DNA of 13,820 bases from SOIA01 sp050116035 (GTDB lineage Bacteria > Acidobacteriota > Aminicenantia > Aminicenantales > Aminicenantaceae), in contig JASFPJ010000056.1 in assembly GCA_050116035.1 (NCBI GenBank), positions 1 to 13,820 of the forward strand. The letters run 5' to 3'. Positions 5,834 to 12,829 of the stretch are shown one piece after another (within the stretch, counting starts at the first letter, position 1; each line of letters begins with the position of its first letter). The translations under genes and the position numbers were made by a program. The notes beneath the pieces were generated by a model that saw only the letters and a program-made list of their open reading frames with translations, did not search any database and was not told the DNA's origin.

Positions 5834-7939
5834 ATGAGATCAGTATCTTTTTTGAGGAAACCTCTACTTTTCTGTATTTTCATCCTTTTTTTCGCATTTA
5901 TCTACACTCAGCAGGTCCAGTCTTACACTCTCGAAGACATCATGAGCTATGCGTTTCCGTCGAACTTAGTCGTGTCTCCAAAGGGTGCTTTGGTTGCCTG
6001 GGTGTTTAACTGGGAAGGAAAACGAAATATCTGGATCGCCCGAGGCCCGGATTATAGAGCGCAGCCGCTCACACAATATTCTGAAGATGATGGTCAGGAG
6101 TTAGGGCAGCTTGCATTCAATTTTGATGGAACGATAATCGTCTATGTGAGAGGCGGATCGGCGAATCGGGCTGGAGAAATTCCCAATCCCACCTCCAACC
6201 CTGAGGGCGCAGAACAAGCCCTCTGGGCCGCAAAAGTGGAAGGCGGGGAACCATGGCGACTCACACAGGGAAGCAATCCTGTCCCTTCCCCAGTTGAAAA
6301 CCAGATGGTTTACAGTACAAGAGGACAGATTCGTCTGGTTTCTCTCGATGAATCCCCGAAATCCAAACTCCTTTTTAGCGCTCGCGGACGGAACGGTTCG
6401 CCAGCCTGGTCTCCGGATGGTACCAAGCTCGCTTTTGTGAGTTCCCGAGGAGACCATAGCTTTATTGGTGTCTATGACTTGCAGAACAAGCTCATCAGCT
6501 GGATGTCGCCTTCTGTGGATAGAGACGGTTATCCGGTGTGGTCGCCCTGCGGCAAAACCATTGCATTCATCCGTTTTCCAGGCTCCATGGGAACTTCTTC
6601 TTACAGGTATGGACAGAAATTCTCCCTATTGGTGGCTGATGTGGAAACCGGCAAGGCAGTTGAGATTTGGCAGTGTCCGAATGAGACCGGAGGATTTGCC
6701 CAGTACTATCCTGCAGAAACTCTTCGCTGGGCTGCAGAGGAGCATTTGGTTTTTTATTCAGAACATGAAAAATGGATGCATCTCTACTCTATTTCGGTCA
6801 AGGAAAAGAAACTCGTCTGTCTCACTCCTGGAGAGTACGAAGTGGAGGAAAGCTTTCTTTCTGCGGATGGGAAAACTCTTATCTTCAATTCCAATTCTGG
6901 CGACATTGATCGCCGGCACCTCTGGTCGGTTTCTGTGACGGGGGGAAAGGCAAAAATACTTACACCCGGAAAAGGAGTCGAATGGTCACCCGTCGTTGTT
7001 CCTGGCGCAGATGACCTAATCTTCTTCTGTTCCACTGCGTTTCAACCCGCCGCACCAGCAGTCATGACAATGAAAGGAAAGAAAAGGCGTTTAATCGCAC
7101 CCGAAGCCATCCCAAAATCCTTCCCGATGAAGGAATTAGTTGAACCTCAGCAGGTTGTGTTCAAAGCTCCAGATGGATTGAAGATTCACTGTCAGCTGTT
7201 TCTACCCAAGGGGGCAAATCCTGGAGATGGGCGACCTGCCGCGATCTTTATGCATGGAGGTCCAATCCGCCAGATGCTTCTTGGCTGGCACATGCGTGGG
7301 TATTACCATAATGCGTACGCACTGAATCAATATTTGGCGCATAAAGGATATGTCGTTCTTTCTGTCAATTTCCGTTCGGGTATCGGATATGGATTCGATT
7401 TCCGAACAGCTCCAGACCAGGGTCCCCGAGGCGCGTCCGAATACCAGGATATCGTTGCCGCCGGCCGGTACTTGCAGGGCCGGCCTGAAGTCGACCCCGG
7501 TAAGATTGGACTCTGGGGAGGCTCATACGGTGGTTATCTCACCGCTCTTGGCCTGGCCAGAGATTCAGAGTTATTCGCCGCAGGAGTGGATCTGCACGGC
7601 GTCCATGACTGGGCATTAAGAGGTAGACGGCGGAATGGTGGAGGATGGGGAATTCAAGGAGAGGACCTGATGAGTTCTGCCTACCAGTCTTCTCCTGTGG
7701 CGGACGTTTATTTCTGGACTTCACCTGTCCTGTTTGTCCATGGAGATGATGACCGGAATGTCGATTTTATCCAGACGACCGACCTTGTTCAACGCTTGAG
7801 ACAACTGGGAAAGGCCCATACAGAGATTCTTATTTTTCCGGATGAAGTCCACGGATTTCTACTCCATCGTGTCTGGTTAGAAGTCTATAATGCCGCCGAA
7901 GATTTCTTCGACCGGTTCCTCAAAAATACAGAGAAATAA
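5834..7939 (+). CDS. Exported S9-family (prolyl oligopeptidase-like) serine peptidase
   Basis: A 701-residue serine exopeptidase or oligopeptidase of clan SC, family S9, likely exported. An N-terminal hydrophobic segment after MRSVSFLRKP (about residues 11-32) is a signal peptide or anchor. A beta-propeller follows, with TolB/PD40-type repeats such as GSPAWSPDGTKLAFVSSRG and GYPVWSPCGKTIAFIR. The C-terminal alpha/beta-hydrolase domain has the oxyanion motif HGGP (474-477) and the full triad: Ser564 in GLWGGSYGGY, Asp640 in HGDDDRNVDF and His673 in DEVHGF. All three catalytic residues are present, so the enzyme should be active. Dipeptidyl- versus acylaminoacyl-peptidase specificity cannot be decided. 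The start is set by a strong AAAGGAGGG (5821-5829) five bases before the ATG. It lies 163 bp after the receptor gene and is convergent with the M14 peptidase gene. Confidence 0.93.
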   Translation: MRSVSFLRKPLLFCIFILFFAFIYTQQVQSYTLEDIMSYAFPSNLVVSPKGALVAWVFNWEGKRNIWIARGPDYRAQPLTQYSEDDGQELGQLAFNFDGTIIVYVRGGSANRAGEIPNPTSNPEGAEQALWAAKVEGGEPWRLTQGSNPVPSPVENQMVYSTRGQIRLVSLDESPKSKLLFSARGRNGSPAWSPDGTKLAFVSSRGDHSFIGVYDLQNKLISWMSPSVDRDGYPVWSPCGKTIAFIRFPGSMGTSSYRYGQKFSLLVADVETGKAVEIWQCPNETGGFAQYYPAETLRWAAEEHLVFYSEHEKWMHLYSISVKEKKLVCLTPGEYEVEESFLSADGKTLIFNSNSGDIDRRHLWSVSVTGGKAKILTPGKGVEWSPVVVPGADDLIFFCSTAFQPAAPAVMTMKGKKRRLIAPEAIPKSFPMKELVEPQQVVFKAPDGLKIHCQLFLPKGANPGDGRPAAIFMHGGPIRQMLLGWHMRGYYHNAYALNQYLAHKGYVVLSVNFRSGIGYGFDFRTAPDQGPRGASEYQDIVAAGRYLQGRPEVDPGKIGLWGGSYGGYLTALGLARDSELFAAGVDLHGVHDWALRGRRRNGGGWGIQGEDLMSSAYQSSPVADVYFWTSPVLFVHGDDDRNVDFIQTTDLVQRLRQLGKAHTEILIFPDEVHGFLLHRVWLEVYNAAEDFFDRFLKNTEK

Positions 7940-8036
7940 TTTTTTATTTTCATCTTAATATTGGAAGACAGGGCCGGGCGCTCTTTTTATTCTTTTCTCA
8001 AGCCATAATCCCTACCGGCTCAATCCTTAAATATCT

Positions 8037-10658
8037 TTAATCCATGCCCGCGTAGAAAATGGAATTGAAGAGGAGTTTGAACGTTCCATAAGGCTGAGCC
8101 CGGTAATGAACCGGGAAACCCAGAAGGATTATCTTTCCTTTTCCGTAAGGAACATCCAGTACAGTGGCTTTCTGGCGGATGATTCTATCTCCATGAATCC
8201 ACCCGCTCATCAAAGGATTCTCCTCAGGATACTTGGCCGCACTCAGGGGCTGTTTCTTTGAGTCAAAGGAAGGCGTAATGGCAAAGGCACAGCCGCTATC
8301 GAACACTGTGCCCGCCTCTTTGGGCATGCCGTAAGCCAGCGGATGACTCGCATCAAATTCCATCCGGAGGATAGATCCGTCACAGATAAATTCTCCTCTT
8401 TTGATTTCCTTTAAAACGTTTCGAACAGGAATATCGAAGTACTCAATCGCAAAGTTGCAGGAACCGTTCATGAAGATGAGAGTGCCCCCGTTCTCCACAA
8501 ACAATTTCAGATTCCGAACTCCGTTGGTTGTGATTCCTCCGACGTACTTGGGAGGCATGGTTCCTTTGGTATGCCCATTCACTACAGATTCGGGCCGGCG
8601 AGTGTGGGGCATGATGATCACATCATAGTTTGCGTTGAGGTTACCGGCTCGAATATCCGCATCGTGGATGCTGGAGTAGGAGAATTCATGATTATCCAGG
8701 ATCAGTCGTGTCCAGCCTTCGTCTGCGTTGGAAACCCAGGATTTATACATCCCCAATCGCACCGGTTTGACACTGGCCGATTTTACTTTGGGTGCCTGAG
8801 AGACAGCAGTAATTTTCAGGTCGAATTCCTTGGCCAGCTCATCCATTAAGGTTCTCTTGACATTCGCGGCGGGGACGATGATCGTTCCTTCAGAGAAGCG
8901 GCGGCCTTGGCTCGAAAACGACTCCTTGGCTCTAAGGATTTTCCCCCCTTTATTCAAGATTCTGTTCATGGCTGCGTAGGCTGCATTTTCTTCGTTTCGT
9001 ATAAGATAAGAGTGACCGGGCTTGCCAGTGATACTGCCAGGTTGAAGCTTGACTTTGTTCAACCGAGTCATCTGAGTTTCAACAAAAGAATTGGCTGAAT
9101 AAACCTTCACTCCGAACTGGTAGGGGAGAGTCCAGCCCATCATGTCGTATGACTCAAACGGAGCTCCTTCAAACTGGATGGGCCGGATAAGACCCTGCCA
9201 TAAGTCCGGATACTTCCTAAGGTCTGGGTAATCCTGCTCTTCGAACACATTCTTGATGAATAGGGCAAAAGGCTGAGTCATCGGAATAATATGGGTTCCA
9301 GCCGGATATTTGATCCCGTCGCAAGAGAATGATTCCTCGCTCTTATACACATCTATTCCGAGGAGGATCATGCGGTTGAGAAGAAGCGATGCGGTTCCAG
9401 GATCGTGCTGTTTTTCAGGGATTATCCAGGCGTAAGGAGGCTCTTTTCTGAACCGATTGATCACATCCTTTCCCATCCTGTATTTGTTGAAGAGAAACTC
9501 TTCTTTATATTTGGATGCCACATCGAGAACAGCCTTGGATGCTGTCAAACAGTAATCTACAGCATCCCTGAGCCTCCACCAGCCTCCCTTCCAGGGATTC
9601 GGGTAGAAGGCCGCCATGGTCAGGTCCCTGTACTGCTGAGGAAAATCCCGGATGGTGTAAAAATAAGGAGTGGCATAGCGGTAGAGGGCGGTTTCTGTAA
9701 GGATGGATATGATGTTATGGGAATCCACCACCTGAGTCACATAGCCCGGATACCAAGTGTCGAAAATAAGCCTGGAGATAGCGCCTTCTTTTCCCTCCTC
9801 GTCAAAGGCCGCGCCCATGGCAGAGCCGACCAGATTCTGTCCGCGGACAACCAGAGGATGAACGTTGGGATTGGTGGGTTCAGAGTTGGGAGGGGTCCAG
9901 ATTCTGGCCGGGAAGGGGGCAGTCTGGTGGTGATTATAGAGAATCACAGGGTACCATTCTTTATTGACCAGCTTAGTCAGGATTTGTGTCTCCACAAGAT
10001 TGGCGACATAGGAGTCGCGGTTATTGTCGTGTCCGGCATATATATGATACAGCCAGGGCATGCGGGAGACTTCGTAAGGCGTTCCCACGTTGGGATGGTA
10101 CCATTCTGCCAGGAGATTCATGCCATCAGGATTAGCAAAAACAAGGACAAGGATGACATCTTTGAGGATTCTGAGCGTTTTGGCGTCCTGGGCTGTGACA
10201 AGGTCATAGGCAAGCTGGATATTATGCTGGGCCGGAGCGCATTCGGAAGCATGGAGCCCCCCATCGATATAGACGATGGCTTTTCCTTCCTGAGCCAGCT
10301 TTCGGGCTGCAGAATCAGAGAGGCCCTTGGCAAGGGAGAGCCTCCGGATTGTCTGTTTGTACTTATCCAGGCTGCTCATGTTTTCCTTTGATGAGATAAC
10401 CGCATAGGTCATGGTTTGTCCCATGGATGTTTTTCCTTCATCGAATAACTGGATTCTTTCTGAGCTCTCATCGAGTTTCTTGAAATATTCTATGGCCTGC
10501 CTGTAAGTGGCCAGATGGTAATCCGCTCCCACTTTAAATCCAAGGATCTCTTCAGGCTTTGGAATGTTCTGGCTGAAGGCTGAAGAAACCAAAATGGATA
10601 CAGTGAAAACAAGCGAGATAATAATGGCTGGAAGTTTGCATTTTTTTTGAATACACAT
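8037..10658 (-). CDS. Exported M14-family zinc carboxypeptidase with C-terminal amidotransferase-like domain
   Basis: A large 873-residue zinc metallopeptidase of family M14. A signal peptide occupies residues 1 to about 30 (hydrophobic core IIISLVFTVSILVSS, cleavage near AFSQ). The peptidase domain spans about 45-400. The HxxE zinc pair is His136/Glu139 in GGLHASECAP; the third ligand is His243 or His244 in YNHHQTAP. Asn213-Arg214 in DNNRDS resembles the carboxylate-binding pair, and Glu322 in ILTETALYRY is the likely catalytic glutamate. Residues about 400-620 form a middle region of unclear fold. Residues about 634-870 look like a class I glutamine-amidotransferase/ThuA-type Rossmann module (VRLGMYKSW, NYDVIIMPH, LKLFVENGGTLIFMNGS, GKGKIILLGFPVHYRAQ) without an obvious Cys-His-Glu triad, so probably a binding or structural domain. 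It is the last gene of a minus-strand run, 12 bp after yraN. It is probably periplasmic or secreted and removes residues from peptides; specificity is unknown. Confidence 0.9.
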   Translation of the reverse strand: MCIQKKCKLPAIIISLVFTVSILVSSAFSQNIPKPEEILGFKVGADYHLATYRQAIEYFKKLDESSERIQLFDEGKTSMGQTMTYAVISSKENMSSLDKYKQTIRRLSLAKGLSDSAARKLAQEGKAIVYIDGGLHASECAPAQHNIQLAYDLVTAQDAKTLRILKDVILVLVFANPDGMNLLAEWYHPNVGTPYEVSRMPWLYHIYAGHDNNRDSYVANLVETQILTKLVNKEWYPVILYNHHQTAPFPARIWTPPNSEPTNPNVHPLVVRGQNLVGSAMGAAFDEEGKEGAISRLIFDTWYPGYVTQVVDSHNIISILTETALYRYATPYFYTIRDFPQQYRDLTMAAFYPNPWKGGWWRLRDAVDYCLTASKAVLDVASKYKEEFLFNKYRMGKDVINRFRKEPPYAWIIPEKQHDPGTASLLLNRMILLGIDVYKSEESFSCDGIKYPAGTHIIPMTQPFALFIKNVFEEQDYPDLRKYPDLWQGLIRPIQFEGAPFESYDMMGWTLPYQFGVKVYSANSFVETQMTRLNKVKLQPGSITGKPGHSYLIRNEENAAYAAMNRILNKGGKILRAKESFSSQGRRFSEGTIIVPAANVKRTLMDELAKEFDLKITAVSQAPKVKSASVKPVRLGMYKSWVSNADEGWTRLILDNHEFSYSSIHDADIRAGNLNANYDVIIMPHTRRPESVVNGHTKGTMPPKYVGGITTNGVRNLKLFVENGGTLIFMNGSCNFAIEYFDIPVRNVLKEIKRGEFICDGSILRMEFDASHPLAYGMPKEAGTVFDSGCAFAITPSFDSKKQPLSAAKYPEENPLMSGWIHGDRIIRQKATVLDVPYGKGKIILLGFPVHYRAQPYGTFKLLFNSIFYAGMD

Positions 10659-10663
10659 GGATG

Positions 10664-10669
10664 CCTCCT
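10664..10669 (-). promoter_or_regulatory. Shine-Dalgarno site of the M14 peptidase
   Basis: AGGAGG on the minus strand, five bases before the ATG at 10658, in the 12-bp gap after the yraN stop. It fixes the start and suggests that the peptidase is translated from a shared transcript with yraN. Confidence 0.8.
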
Positions 10670-10670
10670 G

Positions 10671-11138
10671 TTAAAATGCGTTTTTTATATGACGAATAGA
10701 ATATCCTATGCCTTCGTCAAGAGTTAGAGAAACGACATCGAACCGACACTCTATTTCATGAAGATTATTCTTTGTTAAGAAACCTTGAGCAATCTTTTTA
10801 ATCTGCTTTTGTTTAGACAAAGTGACAGATTCTTCAGGCAGACCGAAATCTGTGCTCCTCCTCGTTTTGACTTCAATAAAGACAAGAGTGCGTTTGTCAT
10901 ACGCCACTATATCGATTTCGCCTCTGAACAAGCGAAAATTCTTAGTGACGATCTTGTATTTTTTTTCTTCCAAGAAGCGAAGAGCTGCATTTTCGCCCGA
11001 TTTTCCTAGGGCATAGGGTGTGATTTGGTTTCCTTCCAATCCTGGTCGCTTTTCTGTCGGTTTGATAACCCGGTTCTTTTTAAAAATTACTTTCTCCGCT
11101 GAAAATTCTGACTCACGGAAATATGAGGCTGATTCCAA
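10671..11138 (-). CDS. yraN: YraN/UPF0102-family endonuclease-like protein
   Basis: A small protein of the UPF0102 (YraN) family, with a PD-(D/E)xK nuclease-like fold related to Holliday-junction resolvases; its cell role is not settled. Conserved parts are ALGKSGENAALRFLEEKKYKI (43-63), NFRLFRGEIDIVAYD (67-81) with Glu74 and Asp76, and the FIEVKTR core with Glu89 and Lys91, then FGLPEESVTLSKQKQIKKIA and the closing RHIKNAF. These acidic and lysine residues are the expected metal-site set. The start is uncertain: the frame has no ATG before the conserved part. The TTG at 11138 gives an unusual N-terminal extension of about 42 residues, while a TTG at 11039 would give a more typical length. 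An ATG at 11143 lies in another frame and runs only 18 codons. It follows the cysS stop by 7 bases and precedes the M14 gene by 12, so all three are probably co-transcribed. Confidence 0.88.
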   Translation of the reverse strand: MESASYFRESEFSAEKVIFKKNRVIKPTEKRPGLEGNQITPYALGKSGENAALRFLEEKKYKIVTKNFRLFRGEIDIVAYDKRTLVFIEVKTRRSTDFGLPEESVTLSKQKQIKKIAQGFLTKNNLHEIECRFDVVSLTLDEGIGYSIRHIKNAF

Positions 11139-11145
11139 CGCATAC

Positions 11146-12549
11146 TTAATGGTCTCCTTTGAGTCTTTTCCAGCGAACTCCTTTTTTTGTGTCCTCTAGA
11201 ACGATTCCTTGCTCAAGCAGATCATCCCGAATTCTGTCGGCCAATTCATAATTTTTTTCCTTACGGGCCTTCTCTCTTTCCTCGACTCTTTTCATGATAT
11301 CCGCAGGAAGAAGTTCTTCTTTTTCTTCCGGAAGAACAGCCAGGACAGTGTCGAGAGAACGGATGAATTTCCTCAGCTCTTCAGCATCCTGGCTATAAAG
11401 TTTCTCTTTGGCTATCAGAGTATTGCCCTCTCTGATCAGATCAAAAAGAGCTCTCAAAGCCACAGATATATTGAGGTCATCACTCAGTCCGTCTGTAAAA
11501 TCCTTCCGCGCCTTTTTGATGATTTTTGAGATATCCTTGTTTTCTCCCTCTTTGAAGGGATGATTCTTCAGTTCATAAAGGAAATCGTTTATCCTCTGGA
11601 GTGATGCGTTAGCCTGCTCAAGAGCTTTAAAAGTAAAGTTGAGCATCTTGCGGTAATGGGTCGAAATAAGGAGGAATCGGAGGACAGATGGATCGACATT
11701 CTTGTCGAGCAGATCCTTCATCGTGTAAAAATTGCCTTTTGATTTTGACATCTTTTCGCCGTCAACGATAAGGTGGCGGCAGTGGAGCCAGTAATTGACG
11801 AACTTTTTCCCGAAATAGGCTTCAGATTGGGCGATCTCATTCTCATGATGGGGGAATATATTATCCGTTCCTCCACAATGAATATCAAAGGTCTCGCCCA
11901 AGTATTTAGAGCTCATCACTGAGCACTCGATGTGCCAGCCCGGCCTGCCCGGACCGACCTCAGTCTCCCAGAAAGGCTCGCCTTCTTTTTTGTGTTTCCA
12001 CAAAGCAAAATCATTGACGCTGTCCTTCTCGTACTCGTCTGATTCAACTCTTTCCCCAGGCTTGAGTTCTTCGAGATTGACCTTTGAGAGACGTCCGTAC
12101 TCCGGAAACTTCGCAATGCTAAAATAGACTGAGCCATCCTTCTCGTAGGCATATCCCTTATCGAGCAGCCCTTTTATCATCTTGGCCATTTCCGGGATGT
12201 GTTCGGTGGCACGTGGATAATAATCGGCTCTGGCGATGCAGAGCCTATCGATGTCCTCGAAGAACGAATCTGTATATTTTTTTGTGTATTCCTGGAGTGT
12301 GACTCCTTCTGCATTGGCTCCCTTTATTGTCTTGTCGTCAACGTCCGTGATATTCATCACATGAGTGACTTTGTAGCCCATGAACACCAGGAATCTCTTG
12401 AGCAAGTCCTCGAAAACATACGCCCGGAAATTGCCGATATGGGCATAATCATAGACAGTGGGTCCGCAGGTGTACAGCTTGACTTCTCCCTGAGTCAACG
12501 GATGAAATGGCTCTAGCTTTCCACTCAGCGTGTTGAAGAATCGAATCAT
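11146..12549 (-). CDS. cysS: Cysteinyl-tRNA synthetase
   Basis: CysS charges tRNA-Cys with cysteine using ATP and is a class Ia cytosolic synthetase. The 467-residue length is normal. The ATP-binding HIGH-type motif is HIGN at 37-40 (YDYAHIGNFRAY) and the KMSKS motif is at 266-270 (DGEKMSKSKGN). The zinc site that selects cysteine is intact: Cys28 in YTCGPTVYD, Cys209 in GWHIECSVMSS, His234 and Glu238 in PHHENEIAQSE. The region NITDVDDKTIKGAN (66-79) is also typical. A helical tRNA-binding C-terminal domain follows with DRIRDDLLEQGIVLEDT near the end. The ATG at 12549 is preceded by a modest AGGA four bases away. It heads the minus-strand run cysS-yraN-M14 peptidase and is divergent from the lysine reductase gene. 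Identification is firm. Confidence 0.97.
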   Translation of the reverse strand: MIRFFNTLSGKLEPFHPLTQGEVKLYTCGPTVYDYAHIGNFRAYVFEDLLKRFLVFMGYKVTHVMNITDVDDKTIKGANAEGVTLQEYTKKYTDSFFEDIDRLCIARADYYPRATEHIPEMAKMIKGLLDKGYAYEKDGSVYFSIAKFPEYGRLSKVNLEELKPGERVESDEYEKDSVNDFALWKHKKEGEPFWETEVGPGRPGWHIECSVMSSKYLGETFDIHCGGTDNIFPHHENEIAQSEAYFGKKFVNYWLHCRHLIVDGEKMSKSKGNFYTMKDLLDKNVDPSVLRFLLISTHYRKMLNFTFKALEQANASLQRINDFLYELKNHPFKEGENKDISKIIKKARKDFTDGLSDDLNISVALRALFDLIREGNTLIAKEKLYSQDAEELRKFIRSLDTVLAVLPEEKEELLPADIMKRVEEREKARKEKNYELADRIRDDLLEQGIVLEDTKKGVRWKRLKGDH

Positions 12550-12558
12550 GATTTCCTA

Positions 12559-12587
12559 TTATTAAAGATTACTATCTCTAGAGTCAA
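12559..12587 (-). promoter_or_regulatory. Weak candidate promoter of cysS
   Basis: On the minus strand TTGACT (12587-12582) is followed after 17 bases by TAATAA (12564-12559), or after 18 by AATAAT. The -35 is good. However, transcription would then start only a few bases before the cysS ATG, leaving out its AGGA ribosome site. The true promoter may instead lie further upstream, inside or beyond the inverted-repeat element. Confidence 0.25.
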
Positions 12588-12596
12588 TACATAAAA

Positions 12597-12753
12597 GGGG
12601 ACGTTCCCCAAGGTGCCACCTCTCATATCTAGATTTTAAAAAGCGCATATAGAATTCCAAGAAGAAAGATATGATTTATCCACTTTTACATGCCGTGGAT
12701 GAGAGTCTCCTCGAAAAAAATCAAGCAGAGGTGGTACCTTGGGGAACGTCCCC
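12597..12753. mobile_element. MITE-like element with 27-bp near-perfect terminal inverted repeats
   Basis: Two 27-base arms (12597-12623 and 12727-12753) are reverse complements with one mismatch (base 12615, GGTGCC against GGTACC). They enclose 103 bases with no gene. Each arm holds smaller hairpins: GGGGA-CGT-TCCCC at the outer tip and AGGTG-C-CACCT (left arm) or AGGT-GGT-ACCT (right arm) inside it. Size, long terminal repeats and lack of coding capacity fit a miniature inverted-repeat element or a REP/BIME-like unit. GGGGACGTTCCCC-type tips are seen around REP-associated tyrosine transposase (Y1) genes in other genomes; that link is from memory and unproven here. I see no convincing target-site duplication: the flanks are ATAAAA on the left and ATAGTG on the right. 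It lies between the divergent cysS and lysine reductase genes. Confidence 0.7.
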
Positions 12754-12773
12754 ATAGTGTCATATTGATTTTA

Positions 12774-12802
12774 TTGACCGGGCAAGGCAATTGTGTAATA
12801 AT
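12774..12802 (+). promoter_or_regulatory. Candidate promoter of the lysine-ketoglutarate reductase gene
   Basis: TTGACC (12774-12779), a 17-base spacer, then AATAAT (12797-12802) with TGT directly in front (extended -10). Transcription would start near 12809, about 20 bases before the ATG at 12830. It begins 20 bases outside the right end of the inverted-repeat element, so the insertion did not remove it. No Shine-Dalgarno sequence follows. Confidence 0.4.
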
Positions 12803-12829
12803 TTTTAAACTCAGCCGGTCGTTTCACTC

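Noticed and set aside
6465..6938. A 157-codon plus-strand frame inside the S9 peptidase gene
   Set aside because: It is an out-of-frame shadow of the propeller region. The main frame has complete family motifs on both sides, so no frameshift is needed.
7940..8036. Possible bidirectional terminator between the convergent S9 and M14 genes
   Set aside because: The GC-rich GGGCCGGGCGCTC followed by TTTTTATTCTTTT looks suggestive, but I could not build a stem of useful length with a proper loop.
9405..10391. A 328-codon open frame on the plus strand, antisense to the M14 peptidase gene
   Set aside because: It lies wholly inside the well-supported M14 gene, has no family-like motifs or ribosome site, and its composition is that of a reverse-strand shadow.
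12550..12829. T-box leader or regulatory RNA ahead of cysS
   Set aside because: The distance to the start is short, and no specifier hairpin or T-box consensus is visible on the minus strand; the region is explained by the inverted-repeat element.
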